Assembly (NCBI GenBank): GCA_964486935.1
Contig: CAZAPG010000055.1
Span: forward strand, 1-51,284
Source: CAZAPG01 sp964486935
Lineage (GTDB): Bacteria > Chloroflexota > Anaerolineae > 4572-78 > J111
Length of the DNA stretch: 51,284 nucleotides
Direction of reading: 5' to 3'
Shown piece after piece: positions 31,725 through 38,911 of this stretch; positions within the stretch are counted from its first letter, which is position 1; the number at the start of each line of letters is the position of its first letter. Below the pieces are notes generated by a model. That model was not told the origin of the DNA, did no database searches, and was given only the letters and a program-made list of their open reading frames with translations. The translations under genes were made by a program, and so were the position numbers.

Positions 31725-33661
31725 TTTTTTGCCGTTGAAACCGGAGCCGCCGTCTCCTCGAGTCGCCCCTGATTTTCCATTTCGCTCAAGGTGCGGGCCA
31801 CTTCCTCAATGGCCAGGCGCTGTTTGCGATACAAATCGGCCTCGCTCATAGCCAGGCGTTGAGCCACATCTCGCACCCGCAAACCCTGGATAAATTTCAA
31901 ATCTAAAATGTTATAAATAAGCCACTCGGCGGTGGTCATGCGGCGCTCCCCTTCGGGGCGCTGTTTTTCTATTGCCTGGGTTAACACAGCGCGCAACGCT
32001 TTAACCGCGTTGCCATCATTTTCGTCCAGCGCCTCTTGCACCACGCCCAGTTCAAGCAAAGGGCTGCGCGTTAGCTTTGGCCCGCCCCAATAATGAGTTA
32101 GCGCATCACGAACCATTTGGGGAAAATCATGATGTTCGTGGATGATATTGGTAAGTGGGGCTAAATTGGGCGCGCCGGCGTAACTAATGGCGCTGCCCAG
32201 CCGCTGGACTCGTTCAATATCGGGGATGATGTTTTTGAGCGTTTCAAACACATCTTGCTGGAGTCGCCGGTCTTCCAGGGCGTGTTCGGCCTGCTCTACC
32301 AGCAGCGTTACAATTTCTTCCTCATCGGGGGTCAGGTCGTATTCCGACGACCGGGCTTTAACGCCCAACAACCCCAGCGAGCGGTCGCCGGCCTGATTCT
32401 GAAGAATGACAAACCAAAATCCGTTTTGGGTAATAAAGTGATAGCCGCCATGACCATTTTTTTGGGCAATGAGTTGAGTGGCGTCAAGGTTGGCCAGCGC
32501 CCGGTTTACTTCATCGGCTGCGCCGACTCGTGTTTCCAGGCGCGGCCCTTGTTTGGCCGAAAGATTGTAGATAAAACCGGTGCGGACCCGCAAAATTTCG
32601 CATAAAGCGGTGAGTAGATTTTCCAGCGCCTGTTGCAGGTCGGTGGTGGTGAGCAGGCGGCGGTCAAGCTCGCTAATCCACATAATTTCCTGGCGGTCGC
32701 GGTAAAAAATAAGGCTGTCGATGGCCGGTTTGGCCAGGCTAATAATTAGTGGGGCCAGCACCATTACCGCCACAATAGATGTCGCCAAAATCATATCCCG
32801 GGGCAGGCCAAGTATTTTGGGTTGCGGCGGCAGAGCCTGAATGATGGTAATAACCAGGGCTGCTATCAGCGGGCCTCTGAGCAAAAAATGAACCAGCCGG
32901 TGTTTGATGACGCGCTCCGGCGAAAGCGCCCCAAAAAATACCACGCTATAGGCCATCACAATAATCATCAACGCAATGCCTATATTTACCAGAAACAGGG
33001 TAACAAATAACACCAGCGGCGGCAGCAAGCTGGTAGCGTTGGCAATGAGCATGTAGGGGAAAACGCCCAGCGCCGGGGCTACAAAAGCAATGGCTAAATA
33101 GGTCATGCGGCGGCGCGCCCCAGAAGTAAGACAGCGCGCTCTGGCCCGGTAAACCTTGTAGGCTCCCCAAAGCAATGTGGTGTAAAAATAAATTGCAAAA
33201 ACCCCAAAAAAGGGGCCGGCTCTAAATTGGGTGATGCCCGGCAAATAAAAGGGGTTTCTAACCAGATACTCGGTTTGGATAGCCAGTAGAAGCAGCACAA
33301 AGCCAAATAGATAGGCCACATAAACCGCAAAGCGTCGTCGTGACGAAACGGCATTGGTGGTTCTTAACAACACGTCTGAAAAGTGCAGGTAAGCGGCCGG
33401 AGTAAAGGCTATGCCAATCCATTGAAATTTTAGCCAGGGGGTGGCATCGGCAACGGTATTGACGTTAAAGAGCGCCACATCGCCAACGTAGGTAAAACAC
33501 ATACAAGTCAATAATACGGCAAAGCCGCGGCCTATGGGGCTTCTAAAATTGTACAAAATCATGTAGGCCGCCAGCGAGAAAGCCAGGATAATTATGGCCG
33601 AAGAAAGTACCTCGTTTAATTGGGCAAAAATACCGGTAAGATTAAGTAGTAACGATTCCAT
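31721..33661 (-). CDS. 7TM sensor protein with GAF-like domain and C-terminal helix-turn-helix
   Basis: 646 residues. The N-terminal ~230 residues hold seven or so hydrophobic helices of HisKA_7TM type, with WLKFQWIGIAFTPAAYLHFSDVLL typical of that domain, and more hydrophobic segments follow to ~320. Next come a GAF-like region (about 345-470; LLTTTDLQQALENLLTALCEILRV...) and a C-terminal part ending in a likely DNA- or protein-binding helix-turn-helix (LRVRDVAQRLAMSEADLYRKQRLAIEEVARTL, about 595-630). No HisKA or HATPase domain is present. It converges on the PAS kinase with a 4-nt overlap and is preceded by a GNAT gene 13 nt away. Confidence 0.8.
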   Translation of the reverse strand: MESLLLNLTGIFAQLNEVLSSAIIILAFSLAAYMILYNFRSPIGRGFAVLLTCMCFTYVGDVALFNVNTVADATPWLKFQWIGIAFTPAAYLHFSDVLLRTTNAVSSRRRFAVYVAYLFGFVLLLLAIQTEYLVRNPFYLPGITQFRAGPFFGVFAIYFYTTLLWGAYKVYRARARCLTSGARRRMTYLAIAFVAPALGVFPYMLIANATSLLPPLVLFVTLFLVNIGIALMIIVMAYSVVFFGALSPERVIKHRLVHFLLRGPLIAALVITIIQALPPQPKILGLPRDMILATSIVAVMVLAPLIISLAKPAIDSLIFYRDRQEIMWISELDRRLLTTTDLQQALENLLTALCEILRVRTGFIYNLSAKQGPRLETRVGAADEVNRALANLDATQLIAQKNGHGGYHFITQNGFWFVILQNQAGDRSLGLLGVKARSSEYDLTPDEEEIVTLLVEQAEHALEDRRLQQDVFETLKNIIPDIERVQRLGSAISYAGAPNLAPLTNIIHEHHDFPQMVRDALTHYWGGPKLTRSPLLELGVVQEALDENDGNAVKALRAVLTQAIEKQRPEGERRMTTAEWLIYNILDLKFIQGLRVRDVAQRLAMSEADLYRKQRLAIEEVARTLSEMENQGRLEETAAPVSTAKN

Positions 33662-33674
33662 AACTCAACAAGCG

Positions 33675-34205
33675 CTATAATGGCAGGTAAAAAAACAAGG
33701 CGATATCACCATTAACGTAGTAGCGTTCATTATACCCACAAAATTGAAACCCATGCTTTTGGGCAAATGAAATGGCCGGAAAATTTTTGGTTTGCACCTC
33801 TAGCATCAGTTTGCGCAGATGGTGTTGAGTCGCCCACTCTCTGGCCGAATCTAGCAGCAGGCTGCCGGCCCCCCGTTGACGAAAACGCTTGTCAATTACC
33901 AAATTATGAATCCACAGAAAATTCTGTTCTGGTTGGGGTTGGGCGTCAATAAAGCCAATTATCTCATCATTTGCCTGGCTGACCACCAGAAAGCAGCCAT
34001 CGCGCTCCCAGTGGTCAAGCAATTCATCCGGGGAGCGGGGGTATTCAACCTGCATCGAGCGCGGCAATCGAATGGTATCGAAGCGGATATCGGTTCGATG
34101 CCCGGTTTTGTGGGTTTGCATTTGCCACACATAATCGGTGGCATAAGCTCCGCTAATTTGACAGCAAGTATTAAGGTCGGCCAGTTCAGCCGGAAAAATA
34201 TGCAT
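33675..34205 (-). CDS. GNAT-family N-acetyltransferase
   Basis: 176 residues. The acetyl-CoA-binding motif A is HNLVIDKRFRQRGAGSLLLDSARE, followed by LMLEVQTKNFPAISFAQKHGF, typical of GNAT motif B. The substrate is unknown. The start chosen is ATG 34205 with AGAGGA 7 nt upstream; the longer frame to 34256 would translate a hairpin repeat (34236-34255) and is unlikely. It lies 13 nt upstream of the 7TM-GAF gene on the same strand. Confidence 0.88.
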   Translation of the reverse strand: MHIFPAELADLNTCCQISGAYATDYVWQMQTHKTGHRTDIRFDTIRLPRSMQVEYPRSPDELLDHWERDGCFLVVSQANDEIIGFIDAQPQPEQNFLWIHNLVIDKRFRQRGAGSLLLDSAREWATQHHLRKLMLEVQTKNFPAISFAQKHGFQFCGYNERYYVNGDIALFFYLPL

Positions 34206-34235
34206 AAAGGTCCTCTGAAAATAATGGCGGCAAAG

Positions 34236-34255
34236 TGTCAAAGCGTACTTTGACA
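34236..34255. repeat. Short hairpin repeat (TGTCAAAG family), copy 1
   Basis: TGTCAAAG (34236-34243), loop CGTA, CTTTGACA (34248-34255). A similar hairpin with extended arms is at 41603-41630. Confidence 0.5.
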
Positions 34256-34460
34256 TCCCAGGTTTTCATGCCTGTTGTCGTCCTGTTAGGCTGTCCGTCT
34301 TCTGTAATTACCTTGCGTTAGGGTCTACACGGAGAGGAGAATGTTAGACCAATCGGTTAGTTGTAAAAAATCTGGTGGTTTAAATTACGCTACTTGAGTC
34401 GATTGTAGCATTGGGGGGGGGAATTGGCAAACACCTTTAAGGGTGTCTCAAATAGTTGAG

Positions 34461-34492
34461 CGGGCCTGCCGGCCTTGTTGCCGGCAGGCCCG
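34461..34492 (-). terminator. Very stable hairpin downstream of the DUF35 gene
   Basis: A perfect 13-bp GC-rich stem, CGGGCCTGCCGGC (34461-34473) and GCCGGCAGGCCCG (34480-34492), with a 6-nt loop. No T-tract follows on either strand, so it may protect the mevalonate mRNA 3' end or terminate without a U-run. Confidence 0.5.
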
Positions 34493-34541
34493 TAAGCGGA
34501 GGTGATGTTAAGCCGGCGCAAACAGTTGCCGGCAAACTGAA

Positions 34542-34961
34542 TTAGTGAGAGTGAGCGGTAACCAACCGGGGCCTGAATTTATAGCCGTAAATAATCAAGC
34601 CCTCATCGCCCTGGGTTTGCAACTTGCGCGTTACCATTTCAACGGGCAAGCCAATTTTTACTTCGTCGCTTTCCACGTCGGTGAGTTGGGCGGTAATTAG
34701 CGGGCCTTCTTCTAGTTTAACCAGGGCTACGGTGTAGGGGGCCATTTCCTGGTAGCCTTCCGGTGGATTGTGCACGGTGGTATGCGAGTAAACTTCGCCG
34801 CGGCCGCTAAACTGAAAATCTGGCTGAAATGATTTGTCGGTGCATTCGGGGCACACATCGCGGGGCGGAAACATTTTGTTACCGCAGTTGGGGCAAACTT
34901 CGCCAACCAATTTGTACCGTTGAGGGTTTAATCTCCAGTGTCTGGCAATTTCTGTTGTCAT
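34542..34961 (-). CDS. DUF35 zinc-ribbon/OB-fold protein of the thiolase-HMGCS complex
   Basis: 139 residues. The zinc ribbon has C23, C26, C37 and C40 (EVCPNCGNKMFPPRDVCPEC), then an OB-fold DUF35 domain (GRGEVYSHTTVHNPPEGYQEMAPYTVALV). In methanogenic archaea such a protein bridges acetoacetyl-CoA thiolase and HMG-CoA synthase and provides a shared CoA site for channelling. Here it is encoded with just those two enzymes, 46 nt after the thiolase, so the same role is likely. It has no catalytic residues of its own. Confidence 0.9.
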   Translation of the reverse strand: MTTEIARHWRLNPQRYKLVGEVCPNCGNKMFPPRDVCPECTDKSFQPDFQFSGRGEVYSHTTVHNPPEGYQEMAPYTVALVKLEEGPLITAQLTDVESDEVKIGLPVEMVTRKLQTQGDEGLIIYGYKFRPRLVTAHSH

Positions 34962-35007
34962 GATTGAGGCCTCCTCAAAATAAAATTAGCTGTTGCTAAA
35001 AATTTGG

Positions 35008-36165
35008 TTAATTCAAACGTTCCAGAATATGAGTAATAATGGTTGCGCCGCTGCCGCCAATATTTTGGGTCATGCCCAGGCGAGCGTTGGCAATTTGATT
35101 TTGCCCGGCCTGGCCGCGCAGTTGCTGCGTAGCCTCAACAATCTGGTACAGGCCGGTTGCGCCAACCGGATGCCCGCGAGCTTTTAGGCCGCCTCGCGTG
35201 GTTACAGGAATTTTGCCCTCTGGCGTAATTTCGCCATCGCGGGCCAGCCAGGCGCCTTTGCCGCGCTCGGCAAAACCGCAGGCTTCCAGGCTCAAGGCCG
35301 ACATAATGGTAAAGGCGTCGTGCAGTTCAAAAAAGTCAACATCTTGTGGCCCAACTTTGGCCTGCCGGTAAGCTCGCTGCGCCGAGTCTTCGGCCGCTTG
35401 CAGCCAGAGCGGGTTGCGCCGGTCGTGCACGCTCAGGCTATCGGTGGCTACGGCGCTGCCCCTAATGCGAATGGCCTTGTCGGTAAACTCGCGAGCCTGG
35501 TCGGTGGGGCAAAGGATGACGGCGGCGGCGCCATCGGCCATGGGGCTGGCATCCAGCAGGCCAATCGGCTCGGCTACCATATGGCTCTTGACAAAATCGG
35601 CCTGGCTAATGGGGCGTTGAAACATAGCGTTAGGGTTGTGGGCGGCGTTGGCGTGGGCGTTAATAGCAAACCCGGCAAAATCCTCGCGCTGTACCTTGTA
35701 CTCATACAGATAGCGCTGCATGATCAGGGCGTTGAGCGCCACAAACGTAATACCGTGAACCACCTCGTAATCGGCATCCGCCGCCGAAGCCAACCCGGCG
35801 GTTAGGGCGCTGCCCACATCGTCGGTCATTTTTTCGACGCCCACGGCAATCACAATATCTTGCAGGCCGCTGGCTACGCCAATGTAAGCCTGCCGAAAGG
35901 CGGCGGCCGCGCTGGCGCAGGCTGCTTCAATTTTAACCGCCTCGATGCCGCGCAGCCCGGCAAAATCGGCAATCAGCGGCCCCAGATGAGCCTGCCCGGA
36001 GATTTCGCCGGAGAGCATATTGCCGACATAGAGGGCGTCGGCCCGCTCAAGGTTGGCATCAAGCATGGCCGCCTTCAGGGCGTCATAGGCCAAATGGCGC
36101 AGGCTTCTGTCCCAATGTTCTCCAACCGGTGTTTGTCCAATTCCAATAATCGATACGTCTCGCAA
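35008..36165 (-). CDS. Archaeal-type acetoacetyl-CoA thiolase
   Basis: 385 residues, SCP2-type thiolase. Nucleophile C83 lies in EAACASAAAAFRQA; the histidine motifs are ELHDAF and GGLKARGHPVGATG; the C-terminus has TQNIGGSGATIITH. It condenses two acetyl-CoA to acetoacetyl-CoA, an unfavourable step that channelling to HMG-CoA synthase would pull forward. It lacks the second catalytic Cys context (CxG) of classical biosynthetic thiolases, as SCP2-type enzymes do. It lies between HMG-CoA synthase and DUF35 in the same operon. Confidence 0.9.
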   Translation of the reverse strand: MRDVSIIGIGQTPVGEHWDRSLRHLAYDALKAAMLDANLERADALYVGNMLSGEISGQAHLGPLIADFAGLRGIEAVKIEAACASAAAAFRQAYIGVASGLQDIVIAVGVEKMTDDVGSALTAGLASAADADYEVVHGITFVALNALIMQRYLYEYKVQREDFAGFAINAHANAAHNPNAMFQRPISQADFVKSHMVAEPIGLLDASPMADGAAAVILCPTDQAREFTDKAIRIRGSAVATDSLSVHDRRNPLWLQAAEDSAQRAYRQAKVGPQDVDFFELHDAFTIMSALSLEACGFAERGKGAWLARDGEITPEGKIPVTTRGGLKARGHPVGATGLYQIVEATQQLRGQAGQNQIANARLGMTQNIGGSGATIITHILERLN

Positions 36166-36183
36166 GGTTCACTCCTGAGTGTG

Positions 36184-36227
36184 GTAATTAGTAAATTGGT
36201 AATTACCAATTACTGATTACTAATTAC
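36184..36227. repeat. Nested AT-rich palindrome between HMG-CoA synthase and thiolase
   Basis: Outer arms GTAATTAGTA (36184-36193) and TACTAATTAC (36218-36227) enclose a perfect 16-bp palindrome at 36195-36210 (ATTGGTAA / TTACCAAT). It sits in the 66-nt gap inside the operon and may be an mRNA stabilising or processing site. Confidence 0.5.
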
Positions 36228-36231
36228 TCAT

Positions 36232-37287
36232 CTAATGCATCTGCAACTTTTGGCGATAACGGGCGTAAGTTGCGTAATCAATTTCAACCCGACGATTGAT
36301 ATAATCCTGGGTGGTTGGGGCCAGGCGCTGTTTACCAACAATTTTATCGGTCACGGTAATAGAAAAGGCATCGCTGCCGGCCCCGGAGCCAAAAGAGATG
36401 ACCAAAATTTTATGGCCGGGTTGGGCAATATCCAGCACGGCGGTTAGCCCCAACAGGCTGGCCCCGGCGTAGGTGTTACCCACCACCGGCGAGAGCAGCC
36501 CCGTGACCCACTGCTCTTTTGCAAAGCCCAGCATGGCGGCCATACGCTCTGGGAATTTTTTGTTGGGTTGGTGCAACACCACGTAATCAAAATCTTTGGC
36601 GGTGCGCCCCAACTCGCTCATCAACGTTTCTCCGGCGGCCATCACGTGGTGAAAGTAGGCCGGCTCGCCGGTAAAGCGCTGGCCGTGGCTGGGGTAGTGG
36701 GTGGTGGGGCGTCGCCAGAAATCGGGCGTATCGGTAACGTAAGAGTAGCTGGCTTCAAATATAGCCAGACTTTCTGCGGCCGGACCAATAATATAAGCGG
36801 CCCCGCCGGCAGCGGCGGTATATTCCAGCGCGTCGCCGGGGCGGCCCTGGGCCGTATCGGCCCCAATGCCCAGCGCGTAGTGGGCCATCCCTCCGGCCAC
36901 AAAGCCGATGCCCGCCTGCACGGTTTCGGTGCCGGCCTTGCAGGCAAATTGCCAGTCGGCGGCTTCGGTGTGGGGGGTCGCGCCAATGGCTTCGGCCAGG
37001 ATGGTGCTGGTGGGTTTGACGGCGTAAGGGTGACTCTCGCTGCCTACCCAAACCGCGCCAATTTCCTGCGGATTGATTTGGGCGCGGGCCAGGGCATTGC
37101 GGGCCGCTTCCAGGCTAATGGTCAGCGTGTCCTCATCCGGGCCGGGTACGGCTTTTTCTTTAATGGGAACGCCGCCGTTGCCGTCTTTCCAAACGCGGGC
37201 TATCTCTGTGGCGGCTATTCGATATTTGGGGATGTAGCTGCCGTAACCCACAATTCCTGTTTCTCTGGCAGGTTTCATTAATGCCAT
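36232..37287 (-). CDS. Archaeal-type HMG-CoA synthase
   Basis: 351 residues. The N-terminus is typical of the archaeal enzyme (GIVGYGSYIPKYRI), with VGSESHPYAVKPTS, nucleophile C116 in DWQFACKAGTE, and H239 in VVLHQPNKKFPERM. The C-terminal GSGAGSDAFSI matches the thiolase-fold closing motif. It condenses acetoacetyl-CoA and acetyl-CoA to HMG-CoA. It is the first gene of the operon HMGCS / thiolase / DUF35 and is preceded by the consensus promoter at 37361-37390. Confidence 0.92.
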   Translation of the reverse strand: MALMKPARETGIVGYGSYIPKYRIAATEIARVWKDGNGGVPIKEKAVPGPDEDTLTISLEAARNALARAQINPQEIGAVWVGSESHPYAVKPTSTILAEAIGATPHTEAADWQFACKAGTETVQAGIGFVAGGMAHYALGIGADTAQGRPGDALEYTAAAGGAAYIIGPAAESLAIFEASYSYVTDTPDFWRRPTTHYPSHGQRFTGEPAYFHHVMAAGETLMSELGRTAKDFDYVVLHQPNKKFPERMAAMLGFAKEQWVTGLLSPVVGNTYAGASLLGLTAVLDIAQPGHKILVISFGSGAGSDAFSITVTDKIVGKQRLAPTTQDYINRRVEIDYATYARYRQKLQMH

Positions 37288-37336
37288 TATTCACGTTACC
37301 TTCTTGAACTTTTCAAAATCCACAAATCAACTGCAC

Positions 37337-37356
37337 AACTTTTGTATAACTTTTGT
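37337..37356. promoter_or_regulatory. Tandem 9-bp direct repeats at the mevalonate operon start (operator candidate)
   Basis: AACTTTTGT occurs twice, at 37337-37345 and 37348-37356, exactly 11 bp apart, i.e. one helical turn. They overlap the predicted transcription start of the HMG-CoA synthase operon, a usual place for repressor binding. Confidence 0.45.
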
Positions 37357-37360
37357 CTAT

Positions 37361-37390
37361 ATTATACCTGATAAATCAATATTTTGTCAA
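37361..37390 (-). promoter_or_regulatory. Consensus promoter of the HMG-CoA synthase operon
   Basis: On the minus strand TTGACA (37390-37385), 18-bp spacer, TATAAT (37366-37361). Both hexamers are perfect. Transcription should start near 37354. Confidence 0.85.
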
Positions 37391-37423
37391 GCCCTTGTTT
37401 GATAATTGGGCTGGTCGTGACAA

Positions 37424-38716
37424 TTACTCTCCGGCCTGCAATAACTCACGCGCCCGTTCTTCGCGAATATTTTTCTCGGCCACCAGTTGGTCAGCAATTT
37501 GCTGAACCTGTTTGCCTCTGGCTCCGGCAGCCAAGGCGAGCTGGCGGGCGTGCAGCCGCATGTGCCCCTGCTGAATCCCTTCGGTGGCCAGGGCGCGGAT
37601 GGCCGCCAGATTCTGGGCCAACCCGACGGCCACCATAATTTCGGCCAGGCTGCGGGCATTGGGTTGCCCCAAAATTTTCATCGACACGCGGGCCGTGGGG
37701 TGAGATTTGGTTGCGCCGCCTACCGTGCCCACGCTCAGGGGCATGTCCAGCACGCCCCGCAGATGGGTTAAATTGCCTGCGCTATCCCTCACCAGCGACC
37801 AGTCGCTCAGGCTGCTGTAGCGGCCCGCGCGGGCGGCGTAAGCGTGCGCCCCGGCCTCGATGGCCCGCCAGTCGTTGCCGGTGGCTACGGCTACGGCGTC
37901 GATACCGTTCATAATACCTTTGTTGTGCGTTGCGGCCCGGTAGGGGTCTGCCGAGGCAAAGGCCCAGGCTTCAAAGATAGATTGGGCGACTTCTGCGCCG
38001 GACAGGTCGCCTCTGGCAAGCTGCTCTACCGGCGCCAGGCACTCGGCCCGGGCGGTGCGCCGGTCGGTGAGGTTGGATAGAATCCTCAAATTGACTCGCC
38101 CGCCGGTAATTTGCTCAACCAGCGGTGCCACCGACTCGGCGGCGGTGTTGACGGCGTTGGCCCCCATCGCATCGCGGCAGTCGTACAGAATGTGGACAAT
38201 TAGCATTGGGCCGGCGGGCGTGTGGGGCAGGGGGCGATACTCCAGAGCTTTTGCGCCGCCGCCCAACTTTTGAATAGTAGGGTGATGCCGGTTGGCCGCG
38301 GCCAGCAGGTCGGCCTCTGCATTTTTTAAGCGGCCAATGGCCTCATTCGGGTCCGCCACATCCAAAAGCTGAATCTGGCCAATCATCAACGGCTGGCTGC
38401 TGGCGGTTTTAAAGCCGCCGCCGGCGCCGGCCAATTTGGCCGCGTAGCTAACGCCGGCCACAATGCTTGGCTCTTCGACTACCATGGGCACGGCTGCCAC
38501 CTGGCGGCCATTGATGATAAAGTTGGTGGCCAGGCCCAGGGGCAGGCTATAGCGGCCCACCACGTTTTCTATCATTGAATCGGCCTGCTCTGCGGAAAGT
38601 CCCGCATCCAGGGCGGCCAACTCCTCATTGCTCAGGCCGGCGTATTCGGCTAGTTTTTGGCGACGTTCGGTCAGGGAGAGTTTGTATAATCCTGAGAGTC
38701 GGGCCTTGTCTGGCAT
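37424..38716 (-). CDS. mvaA: Class II HMG-CoA reductase
   Basis: 430 residues, close in sequence to the Pseudomonas mevalonii enzyme. Recognisable stretches are ENVVGRYSLPLGLATNF, E82 in VVEEPSIVAG, DAMGANAVNT, K266 in ATHNKGIMNGID, D282 in ATGNDWRAIEAGAHAYA and H385 in IQQGHMRLHA, i.e. the full catalytic set. It interconverts HMG-CoA and mevalonate with NAD(P)H. The context (thiolase and synthase just downstream) argues for biosynthesis, although this class was first known from mevalonate breakdown. It has its own promoter upstream and no terminator before the next operon promoter. Confidence 0.93.
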   Translation of the reverse strand: MPDKARLSGLYKLSLTERRQKLAEYAGLSNEELAALDAGLSAEQADSMIENVVGRYSLPLGLATNFIINGRQVAAVPMVVEEPSIVAGVSYAAKLAGAGGGFKTASSQPLMIGQIQLLDVADPNEAIGRLKNAEADLLAAANRHHPTIQKLGGGAKALEYRPLPHTPAGPMLIVHILYDCRDAMGANAVNTAAESVAPLVEQITGGRVNLRILSNLTDRRTARAECLAPVEQLARGDLSGAEVAQSIFEAWAFASADPYRAATHNKGIMNGIDAVAVATGNDWRAIEAGAHAYAARAGRYSSLSDWSLVRDSAGNLTHLRGVLDMPLSVGTVGGATKSHPTARVSMKILGQPNARSLAEIMVAVGLAQNLAAIRALATEGIQQGHMRLHARQLALAAGARGKQVQQIADQLVAEKNIREERARELLQAGE

Positions 38717-38770
38717 GTCGATACCTTAAAAGAAGCAGATTTTGAGCCTGTCCAGTTTATTTCGAGGGTA

Positions 38771-38779
38771 ATTTTAGCA
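38771..38779 (-). promoter_or_regulatory. Extended -10 promoter of HMG-CoA reductase
   Basis: On the minus strand TGC then TAAAAT (38776-38771). Leader length to the ATG is about 48 nt. No clear -35 was seen. Confidence 0.45.
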
Positions 38780-38835
38780 CGAAAAGACTCTCAAAAACTA
38801 TCAGCTTGTGTAAAAAATCACTTTTTGGAAAAATT

Positions 38836-38873
38836 AAAACACCCCGGACCTATGGTAGCGTCCGGGGTGTTTT
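38836..38873 (-). terminator. Rho-independent terminator after secDF
   Basis: A 14-bp stem, AAAACACCCCGGAC (38836-38849) and GTCCGGGGTGTTTT (38860-38873), with T-rich sequence beyond the stem on the minus strand. It ends the secDF transcript 39 nt after its stop. Confidence 0.85.
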
Positions 38874-38911
38874 TGTTGGACGGATAATAAACTCTAATTA
38901 CCAATCACCCT

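Noticed and set aside
34206..34256. N-terminal extension of the GNAT gene
   Set aside because: It would translate a hairpin repeat, while ATG 34205 has a good ribosome-binding site and gives the usual family start.
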